A stretch of DNA of 64,000 nucleotides. Source: Paraburkholderia phytofirmans OLGA172. GTDB taxonomy: Bacteria; Pseudomonadota; Gammaproteobacteria; Burkholderiales; Burkholderiaceae. Under the pieces are notes generated by a model. That model was not told the origin of the DNA. It was given only the letters and a program-made list of their open reading frames with translations, and did not search any database. The DNA is taken from assembly GCF_001634365.1 (NCBI RefSeq), contig NZ_CP014578.1, positions 2,170,001-2,234,000 of the forward strand, in the 5' to 3' direction. A program made the translations under genes and the position numbers. Shown here piece after piece: positions 55,440-63,257 of the stretch; positions within the stretch are counted from its first letter, which is position 1, and each line of letters opens with the position of its first letter.

Positions 55440-56156
55440 ATGCCCGAACATGAATCGCTGCAGGCGTTGTATCCGTTCCTGCACGGCGCGCGCCAGGACG
55501 CGGACAAGCTCGACGCGGCGTTGCTCGATTCCGTGCGTCTGAAAGCGCAGGACAGCGTCGACACCAAACGACGCTTCTTCGACGAAAACGGTCCGGCGGT
55601 GGTGCGGATTGCCCATGCGATAGCCGAAATGTACCGCCGCGACGGCCGGCTCTTCACCATGGGCAATGGCGGTTCGAGCTGCGATGCCGCGCATATCGCC
55701 GTCGAGTTTCTGCATCCGGTGACCACGGGCCGTCCCGCGCTGACCGCGATCAATCTGGTGGCCGACGTGGCCATGATGACGGCGGTCGGCAACGATGTCG
55801 GCTTCAGCCATATTTTCGTGCGGCAACTGGTGGCGCAAGGACGGCGTGGCGATGCGCTGATCGGCGTGTCGACCAGCGGCAATTCCGACAACCTGCTGAC
55901 CGCCTTTACGAAAGCGAAAGAGATCGGCCTGCTGACCATCGGGCTGTCGGGCCACGATGGCGGACGGATGGCGGCCAGCGCCGCTGTCGACCATTGTCTG
56001 GTGGTGCGGAGCGACAGCATTCATCGCGTCCAGGAGACCCATGTCGCGATCTATCACATTCTGTGGGACCTCGTGCATACGCTGCTTGCCGACGACCGCG
56101 GCGGCCTCGCCGGTTCGGCCGGCCTTGCAGGTTCAGCGCAAGGAGGTGCGCCATGA
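55440..56156 (+). CDS. SIS-domain sugar-phosphate isomerase, GmhA-like, inside the hyp operon
   Basis: 238 residues from the ATG at 55440 (GGAGA ribosome site); an ATG directly after the hypC stop is in frame but lacks one. It has the sedoheptulose-7-phosphate isomerase features: phosphate loop MGNGGSSCDAAH (about residues 74-85), catalytic-site Glu89, VSTSGNSDN, and the C-terminal QETHVAIYHI with the active-site His. It overlaps hypD by four bases. No heptose genes are nearby, so it likely serves the hydrogenase pathway; its substrate there is unknown. It could simply be a GmhA paralogue. Confidence 0.88.
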   Translation: MPEHESLQALYPFLHGARQDADKLDAALLDSVRLKAQDSVDTKRRFFDENGPAVVRIAHAIAEMYRRDGRLFTMGNGGSSCDAAHIAVEFLHPVTTGRPALTAINLVADVAMMTAVGNDVGFSHIFVRQLVAQGRRGDALIGVSTSGNSDNLLTAFTKAKEIGLLTIGLSGHDGGRMAASAAVDHCLVVRSDSIHRVQETHVAIYHILWDLVHTLLADDRGGLAGSAGLAGSAQGGAP

Positions 56157-57427
56157 AATACGTCGACGAGTTTCGCGACCCGCACAAAGCGAAAACGCTG
56201 GAGAAAGAAATTCGCGCGCTGGTGTCCCGCATCGAGCGCGCCAAACAACGGCCGCTGCAAATCATGGAAGTGTGTGGCGGCCACACCCATACGATTTTCC
56301 GCTATGGCATCCAGCAATTGCTGCCCGATGCAGTGGAGTTCGTGCATGGTCCCGGTTGCCCGGTGTGCGTGCTGCCGATGGGCCGCGTCGACGATTGCGT
56401 TGCGCTGGCCGAGCGTCCGGAAGTGATCTTCACGACCTTCGGCGATGCGATGCGGGTGCCGGGTTCGAGGAAGAGTCTACTGAAAGCGAAAGCCGACGGC
56501 GCCGACGTGCGCATGGTCTATTCGCCGCTCGACGCGTTGAAGATCGCGCAGTTCAACCCCGACCGGGAGGTCATCTTCTTCGGACTCGGCTTCGAGACGA
56601 CTATGCCCAGCACCGCGATGACGGTCCTGCAAGCGCAAGCGAAACAGATCCACAATTTCTCGCTGTTCTGCAATCACATCACGATCATCCCGACTATCAA
56701 GGCGATTCTCGATTCGCCCGACTTGCACCTCGACGGTTTTCTCGGCCCGGGGCACGTCAGCATGGTGATCGGCACACGGCCCTATGAGTTCATTGCGCGG
56801 CACTATCGCAAACCGATCACGGTGGCGGGATTCGAGCCGCTCGATATATTGCAGTCGATGTGGATGGTGTTGCGGCAGATCGAAGAAGGACGCTGCGAGG
56901 TGGAGAACCAGTACGGCCGGGTCGTCACGGAAGACGGCAATGCGCAGGCGTTGTCGGCGGTGACGCGCGTGTTCGAGACGCGCGAGTTTTTCGAATGGCG
57001 CGGACTCGGCTCGATCGATCATTCGGGTGTCCGGGTCCGTGAGACGTTCGCCGCCTTCGACGCGGAGCGCAAGTTCGATGTGCCGAACCTGAAGATCGCC
57101 GACCCGAAAGCATGCCAATGCGGCGAGGTGCTCAAGGGCGTGATCAAGCCGCATCAATGCAAGGTGTTCGGCACCGCCTGCACGCCGGAGTCGCCGCTCG
57201 GCTCGCTGATGGTGTCGAGCGAAGGCGCATGCGCGGCCTACTACAACTATGGGCGCATCGATACGTCACGGATCGACGAACGGCGCGTTGCGCGGCAAAG
57301 CGTGAAATCAGCCGGTATGTTGGCGCCAGTGAGCCTCGGCGCAGACGGCGTGGCCGCTGAATCCGAGTCCGTGCCTGGTCTGATAGACGATGCGATCGCT
57401 ACGCCGGCCATGCGAGGCCATTCATGA
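56153..57427 (+). CDS. hypD: Hydrogenase maturation protein HypD
   Basis: 424 residues with a strong AAGGAGG ribosome site. Conserved cysteine motifs are VCGGHTHTI and HGPGCPVCVLP for the Fe(CN)2CO site, and the C-terminal cysteines (CQCGEVLKG, CKVFGTACTP) that ligate the 4Fe-4S cluster; GFETTMPS is another signature. With HypC it builds the iron moiety and passes it to HhyL. The last 45 residues extend beyond the E. coli protein. Confidence 0.96.
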   Translation: MKYVDEFRDPHKAKTLEKEIRALVSRIERAKQRPLQIMEVCGGHTHTIFRYGIQQLLPDAVEFVHGPGCPVCVLPMGRVDDCVALAERPEVIFTTFGDAMRVPGSRKSLLKAKADGADVRMVYSPLDALKIAQFNPDREVIFFGLGFETTMPSTAMTVLQAQAKQIHNFSLFCNHITIIPTIKAILDSPDLHLDGFLGPGHVSMVIGTRPYEFIARHYRKPITVAGFEPLDILQSMWMVLRQIEEGRCEVENQYGRVVTEDGNAQALSAVTRVFETREFFEWRGLGSIDHSGVRVRETFAAFDAERKFDVPNLKIADPKACQCGEVLKGVIKPHQCKVFGTACTPESPLGSLMVSSEGACAAYYNYGRIDTSRIDERRVARQSVKSAGMLAPVSLGADGVAAESESVPGLIDDAIATPAMRGHS

Positions 57428-58506
57428 ACGACCGGGCGTCCGATCCTTTGCAGGCCACGGCACGTCGCCGCGTACGAGACGTCTCGGTCAATCTGGCGCA
57501 TGGCAGCGGCGGCCGCGCGATGCGCGATCTGATCGAAGACGTTTTCGTGTCGACCTTCGACAATCCCACGCTCGCCGCGTTGGAGGATCAGGCTGTGTTC
57601 ACGCTCGCCGATCTCGCCACGCATGGGGACCGTCTTGCCTTTACGACCGATAGCTACGTAGTCGATCCGCTGTTCTTTCCAGGCGGTGACATCGGCACCC
57701 TGGCCGTGTCGGGCACGGTCAACGATCTGGCGGTGTGCGGCGCGACGCCTTTATATCTCTCGTGCGCGATGGTGATCGAAGAGGGTCTTGCCGTCGATGT
57801 CTTGCGGCGTGTCGCCGCGAGCATGCAGCGGGTCGCGCTCGAAGCGGGCGTGGCGATCGTGACCGGCGATACCAAAGTGGTTGAACGCGGCTGTGCGGAC
57901 AAACTTTTCATTAACACCGCCGGCATCGGCGTGGTGCGGCGCGACGTGTCGATTTCGGCTCGCCACGCGTGTCCTGGCGACGTCGTGATCGTCAACGGTT
58001 ATCTCGGCGATCACGGTGCGGCGATTCTGGTGGCGCGCCAGCAACTCGCACTGGAAGCCGATGTAGAAAGCGATTGTGGTCCGCTCAACAGCCTGATTGC
58101 GGCGATGCTCGACGCGTGCCCGCGGATTCATTGCTTGCGCGATGCGACTCGCGGTGGCGTCGCGACTGTGTTGAACGAATTCGCACGGAGTTCGAACGTG
58201 ACGATACGGTTGCGTGAAGCGGACCTGCCGTTACGCGAGCAGGTCAAGGGCGCGTGCGAGATCCTCGGCCTCGATCCACTGTATCTGGCCAACGAAGGCA
58301 AGCTGGTGGCCGTGGTGCCGGCCGATGCCGCCGAGCGGGTGCTCGCAGCTATGCGTGCGCATCCGGCGGGGCGTGAGGCGGCCGCAATCGGCACGGTGGA
58401 AACAGGCGAGCTGGGCGCGGACGGTCTCGTCGTCATGCAGACGGCGTTTGGCGGGCAGCGCATCGTCGATATGCTGGTGGGCGAGCAATTGCCGCGCATC
58501 TGCTGA
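57424..58506 (+). CDS. hypE: Carbamoyl dehydratase HypE
   Basis: 360 residues of the AIR-synthase/PurM fold, overlapping hypD by four bases. Start region NLAHGSGGRAMRDLIEDVF and ATP-site pieces (GDIGTLAVSGTVNDLAVCG) are typical. The protein ends PRIC, the conserved C-terminal cysteine that receives the carbamoyl group from HypF and is dehydrated to the thiocyanate form. It donates cyanide to HypCD. Confidence 0.96.
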   Translation: MNDRASDPLQATARRRVRDVSVNLAHGSGGRAMRDLIEDVFVSTFDNPTLAALEDQAVFTLADLATHGDRLAFTTDSYVVDPLFFPGGDIGTLAVSGTVNDLAVCGATPLYLSCAMVIEEGLAVDVLRRVAASMQRVALEAGVAIVTGDTKVVERGCADKLFINTAGIGVVRRDVSISARHACPGDVVIVNGYLGDHGAAILVARQQLALEADVESDCGPLNSLIAAMLDACPRIHCLRDATRGGVATVLNEFARSSNVTIRLREADLPLREQVKGACEILGLDPLYLANEGKLVAVVPADAAERVLAAMRAHPAGREAAAIGTVETGELGADGLVVMQTAFGGQRIVDMLVGEQLPRIC

Positions 58507-58524
58507 CCGCTGGAGGAGCGCGCC

Positions 58525-58854
58525 ATGCATGAGTTGAGTATTGCCAACAGCGTCGTCGAGATTTGCGCGGAGCAGGCCAACGGCGCGCGGGTCAGAAGGG
58601 TGACGCTGGAGATCGGGCAATTGTCGGCAGTGATGCCGGACGCGATCAGGTTTTGCTTCGACGTCTGCGCGAAGGATACGGCGGTGGAGGGCGCGACCCT
58701 GGAGATCATCGAGATTCCTGGGCAGGCACGTTGCCTTGCGTGTGGCGAGACGCTCGACATCGATGTGCCGTTTGGGCAGTGCGAATGCGGAAGCGACAAT
58801 CTCGAACTGATTTCGGGGCAGCAGTTGAAGATCCGGCAGATGGAGGTGGTGTGA
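58525..58854 (+). CDS. hypA: Nickel insertion protein HypA
   Basis: 109 residues. The nickel-binding N-terminus [12 protein letters not shown] includes His2. The zinc site is C70-x2-C73 followed by C86-x-C88 (QCECGS), one residue shorter in the second pair than the usual CxxC of E. coli HypA. The ribosome site is GGAGGAG. It hands nickel from HypB to the large subunit. Its stop overlaps the hypB start by one base (TGATG). Confidence 0.93.
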   Translation: MHELSIANSVVEICAEQANGARVRRVTLEIGQLSAVMPDAIRFCFDVCAKDTAVEGATLEIIEIPGQARCLACGETLDIDVPFGQCECGSDNLELISGQQLKIRQMEVV

Positions 58855-59939
58855 TGTGTACGACATGCGGATGCTCGAATACGCAGGGCGCGGCGGTGAC
58901 CGATCTGGATGCGGAGGAGGCAGACCAGGCGCAATCGCAAGCACAGGCCACACAGGATGGCGTTGCACCCGGTGCGCGTGAACCGGCATATCGGCGAGTG
59001 AGCGAATATGAGCAGGGCCATGCACACCCGCATCCGCATGGCCACTCGCATATGCATGGCCAACCGCATTCACACGACTCGCAGCATCCGGGAGACCACG
59101 CGCATTCGCACGGCCACTCGCATCCGCATGGCCCCTCGCATTCGCACGACCACGAGCATTCGCACCTCCACGAGCATGAGCATTTGCAGGACGGCGTAGT
59201 CGAGCACTCACATGCGCATGAGCATTCGCAGGACGGCGACCACGCGCACGAACATACCCATGCTCAAGAGAGCGCACATGTCACGTCGATTACGTTGGAG
59301 CAGGACATTCTGGCGAAGAACCAGTTGCTGGCCGAGCGCAATCGCGGCTGGCTGGCGAGCCGTTCGATTCTTGCGCTGAACCTGATGAGTTCGCCCGGCG
59401 CGGGCAAGACCACTTTGCTTGAACGTACGATTCACGATCTATGCGAGACGTTGCCGCTAACGGTGATTGAAGGCGACCAGGCGACGCTCAACGACGCCGA
59501 GCGCATTCGCGCCACCGGTGCGCGTGTGGTTCAGATCAACACGGGGACGGGTTGTCATCTGGATGCGGAGATGACGTCGCGCGCGCTGACGCAACTCGAT
59601 CCGCCGATGCATTCGGTTGTGGTGATCGAGAACGTCGGCAACCTGGTGTGTCCGGCGTTGTTCGATCTTGGCGAAGGAGCCAAGGTGCTGATTCTTTCCG
59701 TCACGGAAGGTGAGGATAAGCCGATCAAGTATCCGCATATGTTTCGGGCTTGTTCGTTGTTGTTGTTGAACAAGATAGATCTGTTGCCGTACCTGCGGTT
59801 TGATGTTGAGCGGTGCATCGGGTACGCGAGGAGGGTCAATCCGCGGATTGAGGTGTTGCAGGTTTCCGCGCAGAGCGGGGAAGGGATGGAGGCATGGTAT
59901 GCATGGGTTCGGGGGCCCGGCTGGGCGGGTTTGCGGTAG
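58854..59939 (+). CDS. hypB: Hydrogenase nickel incorporation GTPase HypB, His-rich
   Basis: 361 residues. The N-terminus MCTTCGCSN carries the CxxCxC high-affinity nickel motif. Residues about 56-142 form a very His-rich tract with roughly 33 histidines, mostly in H-x-H pairs, which should store nickel. The SIMIBI GTPase domain follows, with P-loop [18 protein letters not shown] and [11 protein letters not shown]. It stores nickel and drives its insertion with GTP. It is the last gene of the hyp block. Confidence 0.96.
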   Translation: MCTTCGCSNTQGAAVTDLDAEEADQAQSQAQATQDGVAPGAREPAYRRVSEYEQGHAHPHPHGHSHMHGQPHSHDSQHPGDHAHSHGHSHPHGPSHSHDHEHSHLHEHEHLQDGVVEHSHAHEHSQDGDHAHEHTHAQESAHVTSITLEQDILAKNQLLAERNRGWLASRSILALNLMSSPGAGKTTLLERTIHDLCETLPLTVIEGDQATLNDAERIRATGARVVQINTGTGCHLDAEMTSRALTQLDPPMHSVVVIENVGNLVCPALFDLGEGAKVLILSVTEGEDKPIKYPHMFRACSLLLLNKIDLLPYLRFDVERCIGYARRVNPRIEVLQVSAQSGEGMEAWYAWVRGPGWAGLR

Positions 59940-60036
59940 TCTCGCTGCCGCGCTCGATGCCGACTAACATGATGACGGGCATCCGGACTCGATGCATATC
60001 CGGACTGGGTTATCCGATCGACGTTGGGGTGGGGCC

Positions 60037-60834
60037 GTGACCATCCGCAAGCTGTGGATTCGCGCACTGGCGTTCTGCCTGGCGGGCACGCTATTGGGAA
60101 GCGGGGCCGCATTGGCAGACGAGGTCAAGGTAATGATTTCGGGCGGGTTTGCGTCGGCCTATCGCGAACTGGGCCCGCAATTCGAGGCGGCGACCGGCCG
60201 TAAGCTAATCACCGTCTGGGGGCCCGCCGTAGGTACGGCATCGAATGCAATCCCTGTGCGGCTTGCGCGCGGCGAGTGGGCCGACGTGCTGATCGTGGTC
60301 GGGTATGCGCTCGACGAACAGATCAATGCCGGCAAGGTCTTGCCTGACAGTAAGGCGGACCTCGCACGCTCGGCAATCGGTATGGTGGTTCGCGAAGGGA
60401 CGCCGAAGCCGGATATCAGCTCGCCCGACGCATTGCGGCGAGCGCTGCTCGCAGCGAAGTCGGTTGTCTATCCAGACAGCCCGAGTGGCGTCTATGTCGG
60501 TGGCGAACTGTTCCGGCGTCTTGGCATCGCGGGGCTGATGACGAGCAAGAGCCGCATGATTCCAGTCGTGCAGGTCGCCGATGCCGTCGCGAATGGAGAA
60601 GCTGAGATCGGACTTCAGCAGGTCGTCGAACTGTTGCCGGTGAAGGGGGTGACGGTGGTTGGCAGTTTGCCCGCAGAAGTGCAGAGGTATACGGTGTTCT
60701 CCGGGGGCATCGCCACCAATGCGAAAAATCCGGAAGGCGCGGCGGCGCTGATCCATTTTCTGTCGTCGCCGGACGCGGCGCCCGCGATTTCGAGGACCGG
60801 GCTCGAACCGCTTTCGGCGACGCCCGCGCAATGA
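60037..60834 (+). CDS. Orphan periplasmic substrate-binding protein (ModA-like)
   Basis: 265 residues from the GTG at 60037; an ATG at 59992 would give a longer N-terminus ahead of the signal peptide. The signal peptide ends at ALA-DEVKV. The binding-protein fold resembles molybdate-binding ModA proteins (ISGGFASAYRELGPQFEA, GEWADVLIV, GEAEIGLQQVVELLPVKGV). No ABC permease or ATPase is adjacent, so ligand and partner are unknown. It starts 98 bases after hypB but shows no sign of belonging to the hydrogenase operon. Confidence 0.75.
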   Translation: MTIRKLWIRALAFCLAGTLLGSGAALADEVKVMISGGFASAYRELGPQFEAATGRKLITVWGPAVGTASNAIPVRLARGEWADVLIVVGYALDEQINAGKVLPDSKADLARSAIGMVVREGTPKPDISSPDALRRALLAAKSVVYPDSPSGVYVGGELFRRLGIAGLMTSKSRMIPVVQVADAVANGEAEIGLQQVVELLPVKGVTVVGSLPAEVQRYTVFSGGIATNAKNPEGAAALIHFLSSPDAAPAISRTGLEPLSATPAQ

Positions 60835-60844
60835 GCGAAAGCGC

Positions 60845-61039
60845 ATGAAGGTGTTTCTGGACGCGTCGCACGTGCAGATCACGTCGGTCGAGCATAGCCA
60901 CTACGCGCTCGACGACGCGTTTCGCGCCCAGGGAGTGGGCCGGCATATCGCGCTGGATCGATCAGGACGAGGGCAACGTGTGGGTGCGCAATCTGATGGC
61001 CGATATCGTGCGGCGGTGCGGCGGCTCGACGAGCGTTGA
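60845..61039 (+). pseudogene. Decayed fragment of a LysR-family regulator
   Basis: Bases 60845-60950 encode DASHVQITSVEHSHYALDDA and FRAQGVGRHIAL, which resemble the middle of a NodD-like LysR effector domain. In a different frame, from 60951, the sequence reads WIDQDEGNVWVRNLMADIVR, which resembles the C-terminal end of such regulators. The N-terminal domain and about 50-60 residues between the two parts are missing and the frame is broken. It lies in the gap between the binding-protein gene and catR. Confidence 0.55.
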
Positions 61040-61064
61040 GATGGGGGCCGCCGCACGCCGCTCT

Positions 61065-61952
61065 TCAAACCCGTTTGAACAACTCCCGCGCTAGCGAGCA
61101 TAGCAACGTAGTAGTCGGCGACTCGTCCTGCAGGCGGCGGCTCATGATAATCGGCGAAGCGATATTGACGCCTGGAAGCGGCCGGTACACCACGCCATGC
61201 GCGCGCAAGCCCTCCACGCTTTGCGGCACGAGACACACGCCGACTTGCGCCGCGACCAGCCCCAGCGCGGTTTGCAATTCCCTCACTTCATGAATCGCTT
61301 TGGGTTCCAGCGCATGGTCATGCATTGCCGATAGCTGCTGGTCCGCATAGCTCGGCCGCGGCGTGCTCGGATAGACGATCAGCGTTTCCTGCGCGAGCGC
61401 GGCAAGCGTCAGCGGTTTCTTCTGGCGTGCGAGCGGATGGTCTTGCGGCAATGCGGCAATCATCCGTTCTTCGACGAGCACTTCGCGCGCCAGTTGCGCA
61501 TCGTCGAAACGCAAGCGGCCGAAGCCGACGTCGATACGGCCGCCTTTGAGGGCGGCGAGCTGCTCGATCGTGAACATTTCGATCAGCGACAACTCGATAT
61601 GCGGCGCAGCTTCACGAAACGCGCGGATCACGGTGGGCAGCGCGTCATAGAGCGTGGACGGCACGAAGCCGATCACGATGCGCTCGGCCAGTTGCGCGAG
61701 GCGTCGCGTGAGCGGGGCGAGTTCGTCGGCTTCGCCGATCAGGCGCTTCGCCTGCGCATAGAAAATCCGGCCGGCTTCGGTCAGACGCAGCGGCCGCGAG
61801 CCGCGCTCGAATAGCGCGAGGCCAACGCTTTCCTCGATCTGCTGGATCTGGCGGCTGAGCGGCGGCTGCGTCATATGCAGGCGGTTAGCTGCCCGCGTGA
61901 TGTTCATCTCTTCGGCGACCGCGATGAAATAGCGGAGTTGGCGAAGTTCCAT
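61065..61952 (-). CDS. catR: LysR-type regulator of catechol degradation (CatR/CatM/BenM family)
   Basis: 295 residues. The N-terminus is that of the CatM/BenM group: MELRQLRYFIAVAEEMNITRA with recognition helix MTQPPLSRQIQQIEESVG. The effector domain (IVIGFVPSTLYDALPTVIRAF) binds cis,cis-muconate in relatives. It is divergent from catB, with a CatM-type operator between the start codons, so it should activate catB-catA when muconate accumulates and repress itself. Confidence 0.92.
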   Translation of the reverse strand: MELRQLRYFIAVAEEMNITRAANRLHMTQPPLSRQIQQIEESVGLALFERGSRPLRLTEAGRIFYAQAKRLIGEADELAPLTRRLAQLAERIVIGFVPSTLYDALPTVIRAFREAAPHIELSLIEMFTIEQLAALKGGRIDVGFGRLRFDDAQLAREVLVEERMIAALPQDHPLARQKKPLTLAALAQETLIVYPSTPRPSYADQQLSAMHDHALEPKAIHEVRELQTALGLVAAQVGVCLVPQSVEGLRAHGVVYRPLPGVNIASPIIMSRRLQDESPTTTLLCSLARELFKRV

Positions 61953-61954
61953 GC

Positions 61955-61969
61955 ATACCCCTAAGGTAT
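61955..61969. promoter_or_regulatory. CatM/BenM-type operator (ATAC-N7-GTAT)
   Basis: ATACCCCTAAGGTAT is an exact match to the ATAC-N7-GTAT recognition site of CatM/BenM regulators. It lies 2 bases upstream of the catR start codon and is centred near -64 relative to the start site expected from the catB promoter, the usual place for the LysR recognition site. Confidence 0.8.
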
Positions 61970-61989
61970 GGAAGTAGTCGGAATCGGTC

Positions 61990-62019
61990 TTGGACTGCTT
62001 CGCGGGTTCTTTCTACTAT
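61990..62019 (+). promoter_or_regulatory. Candidate catB promoter
   Basis: TTGGAC (61990-61995) and TACTAT (62014-62019) are separated by 18 bases, 33 bases before the catB start. Its position relative to the CatM-type site fits LysR activation. Confidence 0.6.
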
Positions 62020-62052
62020 GTGCTCTCAGGAATGCAGGTCAGGAGGTAACGA

Positions 62053-63210
62053 ATGATAGCAACACCCGTGAAGATCGAGAGCGTGGAGACGATTCTCGTC
62101 GATGTGCCGACGATTCGTCCACACCGGCTTTCGGTTGCGACGATGAACTGCCAGACGCTTGTGCTGGTGCGCATCCGCTGCGCCGACGGCGTGGTCGGCG
62201 TGGGCGAGGGCACCACCATCGGCGGCCTCGCGTACGGCGAGGAAAGCCCGGAGAGTATCAAGGTCAACATCGATACGTACTTTGCGCCGCTGCTCAAGGA
62301 CATGGACGCGACCCGTCCCGGCGCGGCGATGGCGAAGCTGCGCGCGCTGTTTCAGGGCAACCGCTTTGCCAGATCGGCGGTTGAAACCGCTTTGTTCGAT
62401 GCCCAGGCGCAGCGTCTCGGCGTGCCCTTGTCGGAGCTGTTCGGCGGCCGCGTGCGCGATTCGGTGGACGTGGCGTGGACCCTCGCGAGTGGCGACACGA
62501 CCCGCGATATCGACGAGGCCGAACGTGTTTTCGAAGCGAAGCGGCATCGCGTGTTCAAACTGAAGATCGGCTCGCGTGCTGTTGCAGACGACGTTGCGCA
62601 CGTCGTGGCCATTCAGAAAGCGCTGCAAGGACGGGGTGAAGTGCGGGTCGACGTGAACCAGGCATGGACCGAATCCGAAGCGATCTGGGCCGGCAAGCGT
62701 TTCGCCGACGCCGGAATCGCACTGATCGAGCAACCGATCGCCGCGGAAAATCGCGCGGGCCTCAAACGTCTGACCGATCTCGCTCAGGTTCCGATCATGG
62801 CGGATGAGGCGTTGCACGGTCCGGCCGATGCCTTCGCCATCGCCAGCGCGCGCGCGGCCGATGTCTTCGCCGTCAAGATCGCGCAATCGGGCGGTCTGAC
62901 TGGCGCCGCGGATGTGGCGGCGATCGCACTCGCGGCCAACATCGACCTGTACGGCGGCACGATGCTCGAAGGCGCGGTGGGCACGATCGCCTCGGCGCAG
63001 CTATTCAGCACCTTCGGCGAACTGAAGTGGGGCACTGAACTGTTCGGGCCGTTGCTGCTGACCGAAGATATTCTCACTGAACCGCTGCGCTACGAGAATT
63101 TTGCTTTGCATCTTCCATCAGGACCTGGTCTCGGCATCGCGCTCGACTGGGACAAGATCGATCGCTTGCGGCGCGATACGCGCAAGGGCGCAAGCGTCAC
63201 CACGAACTGA
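62053..63210 (+). CDS. catB: Muconate cycloisomerase
   Basis: 385 residues of the enolase superfamily with a strong AGGAGG ribosome site. The catalytic KxK is KLKIG (Lys169, Lys171), and the metal ligands lie in VDVNQAW, IEQPI and MADEALHGP. It cyclises cis,cis-muconate to muconolactone. The N-terminus (KIESVETILVDVPTIRPHRLS) is typical. catA follows 47 bases downstream; catC, if present, must lie beyond the window. Confidence 0.95.
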   Translation: MIATPVKIESVETILVDVPTIRPHRLSVATMNCQTLVLVRIRCADGVVGVGEGTTIGGLAYGEESPESIKVNIDTYFAPLLKDMDATRPGAAMAKLRALFQGNRFARSAVETALFDAQAQRLGVPLSELFGGRVRDSVDVAWTLASGDTTRDIDEAERVFEAKRHRVFKLKIGSRAVADDVAHVVAIQKALQGRGEVRVDVNQAWTESEAIWAGKRFADAGIALIEQPIAAENRAGLKRLTDLAQVPIMADEALHGPADAFAIASARAADVFAVKIAQSGGLTGAADVAAIALAANIDLYGGTMLEGAVGTIASAQLFSTFGELKWGTELFGPLLLTEDILTEPLRYENFALHLPSGPGLGIALDWDKIDRLRRDTRKGASVTTN

Positions 63211-63257
63211 CGGTTCATCAGTTAGCTGCCAAGACCATTAAACGAAGGAGATACCCC

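Noticed and set aside
59940..60036. Terminator after hypB
   Set aside because: Only short imperfect repeats (CATCCGGACTCGATGCATATCC) occur; no stable stem with a U-run.
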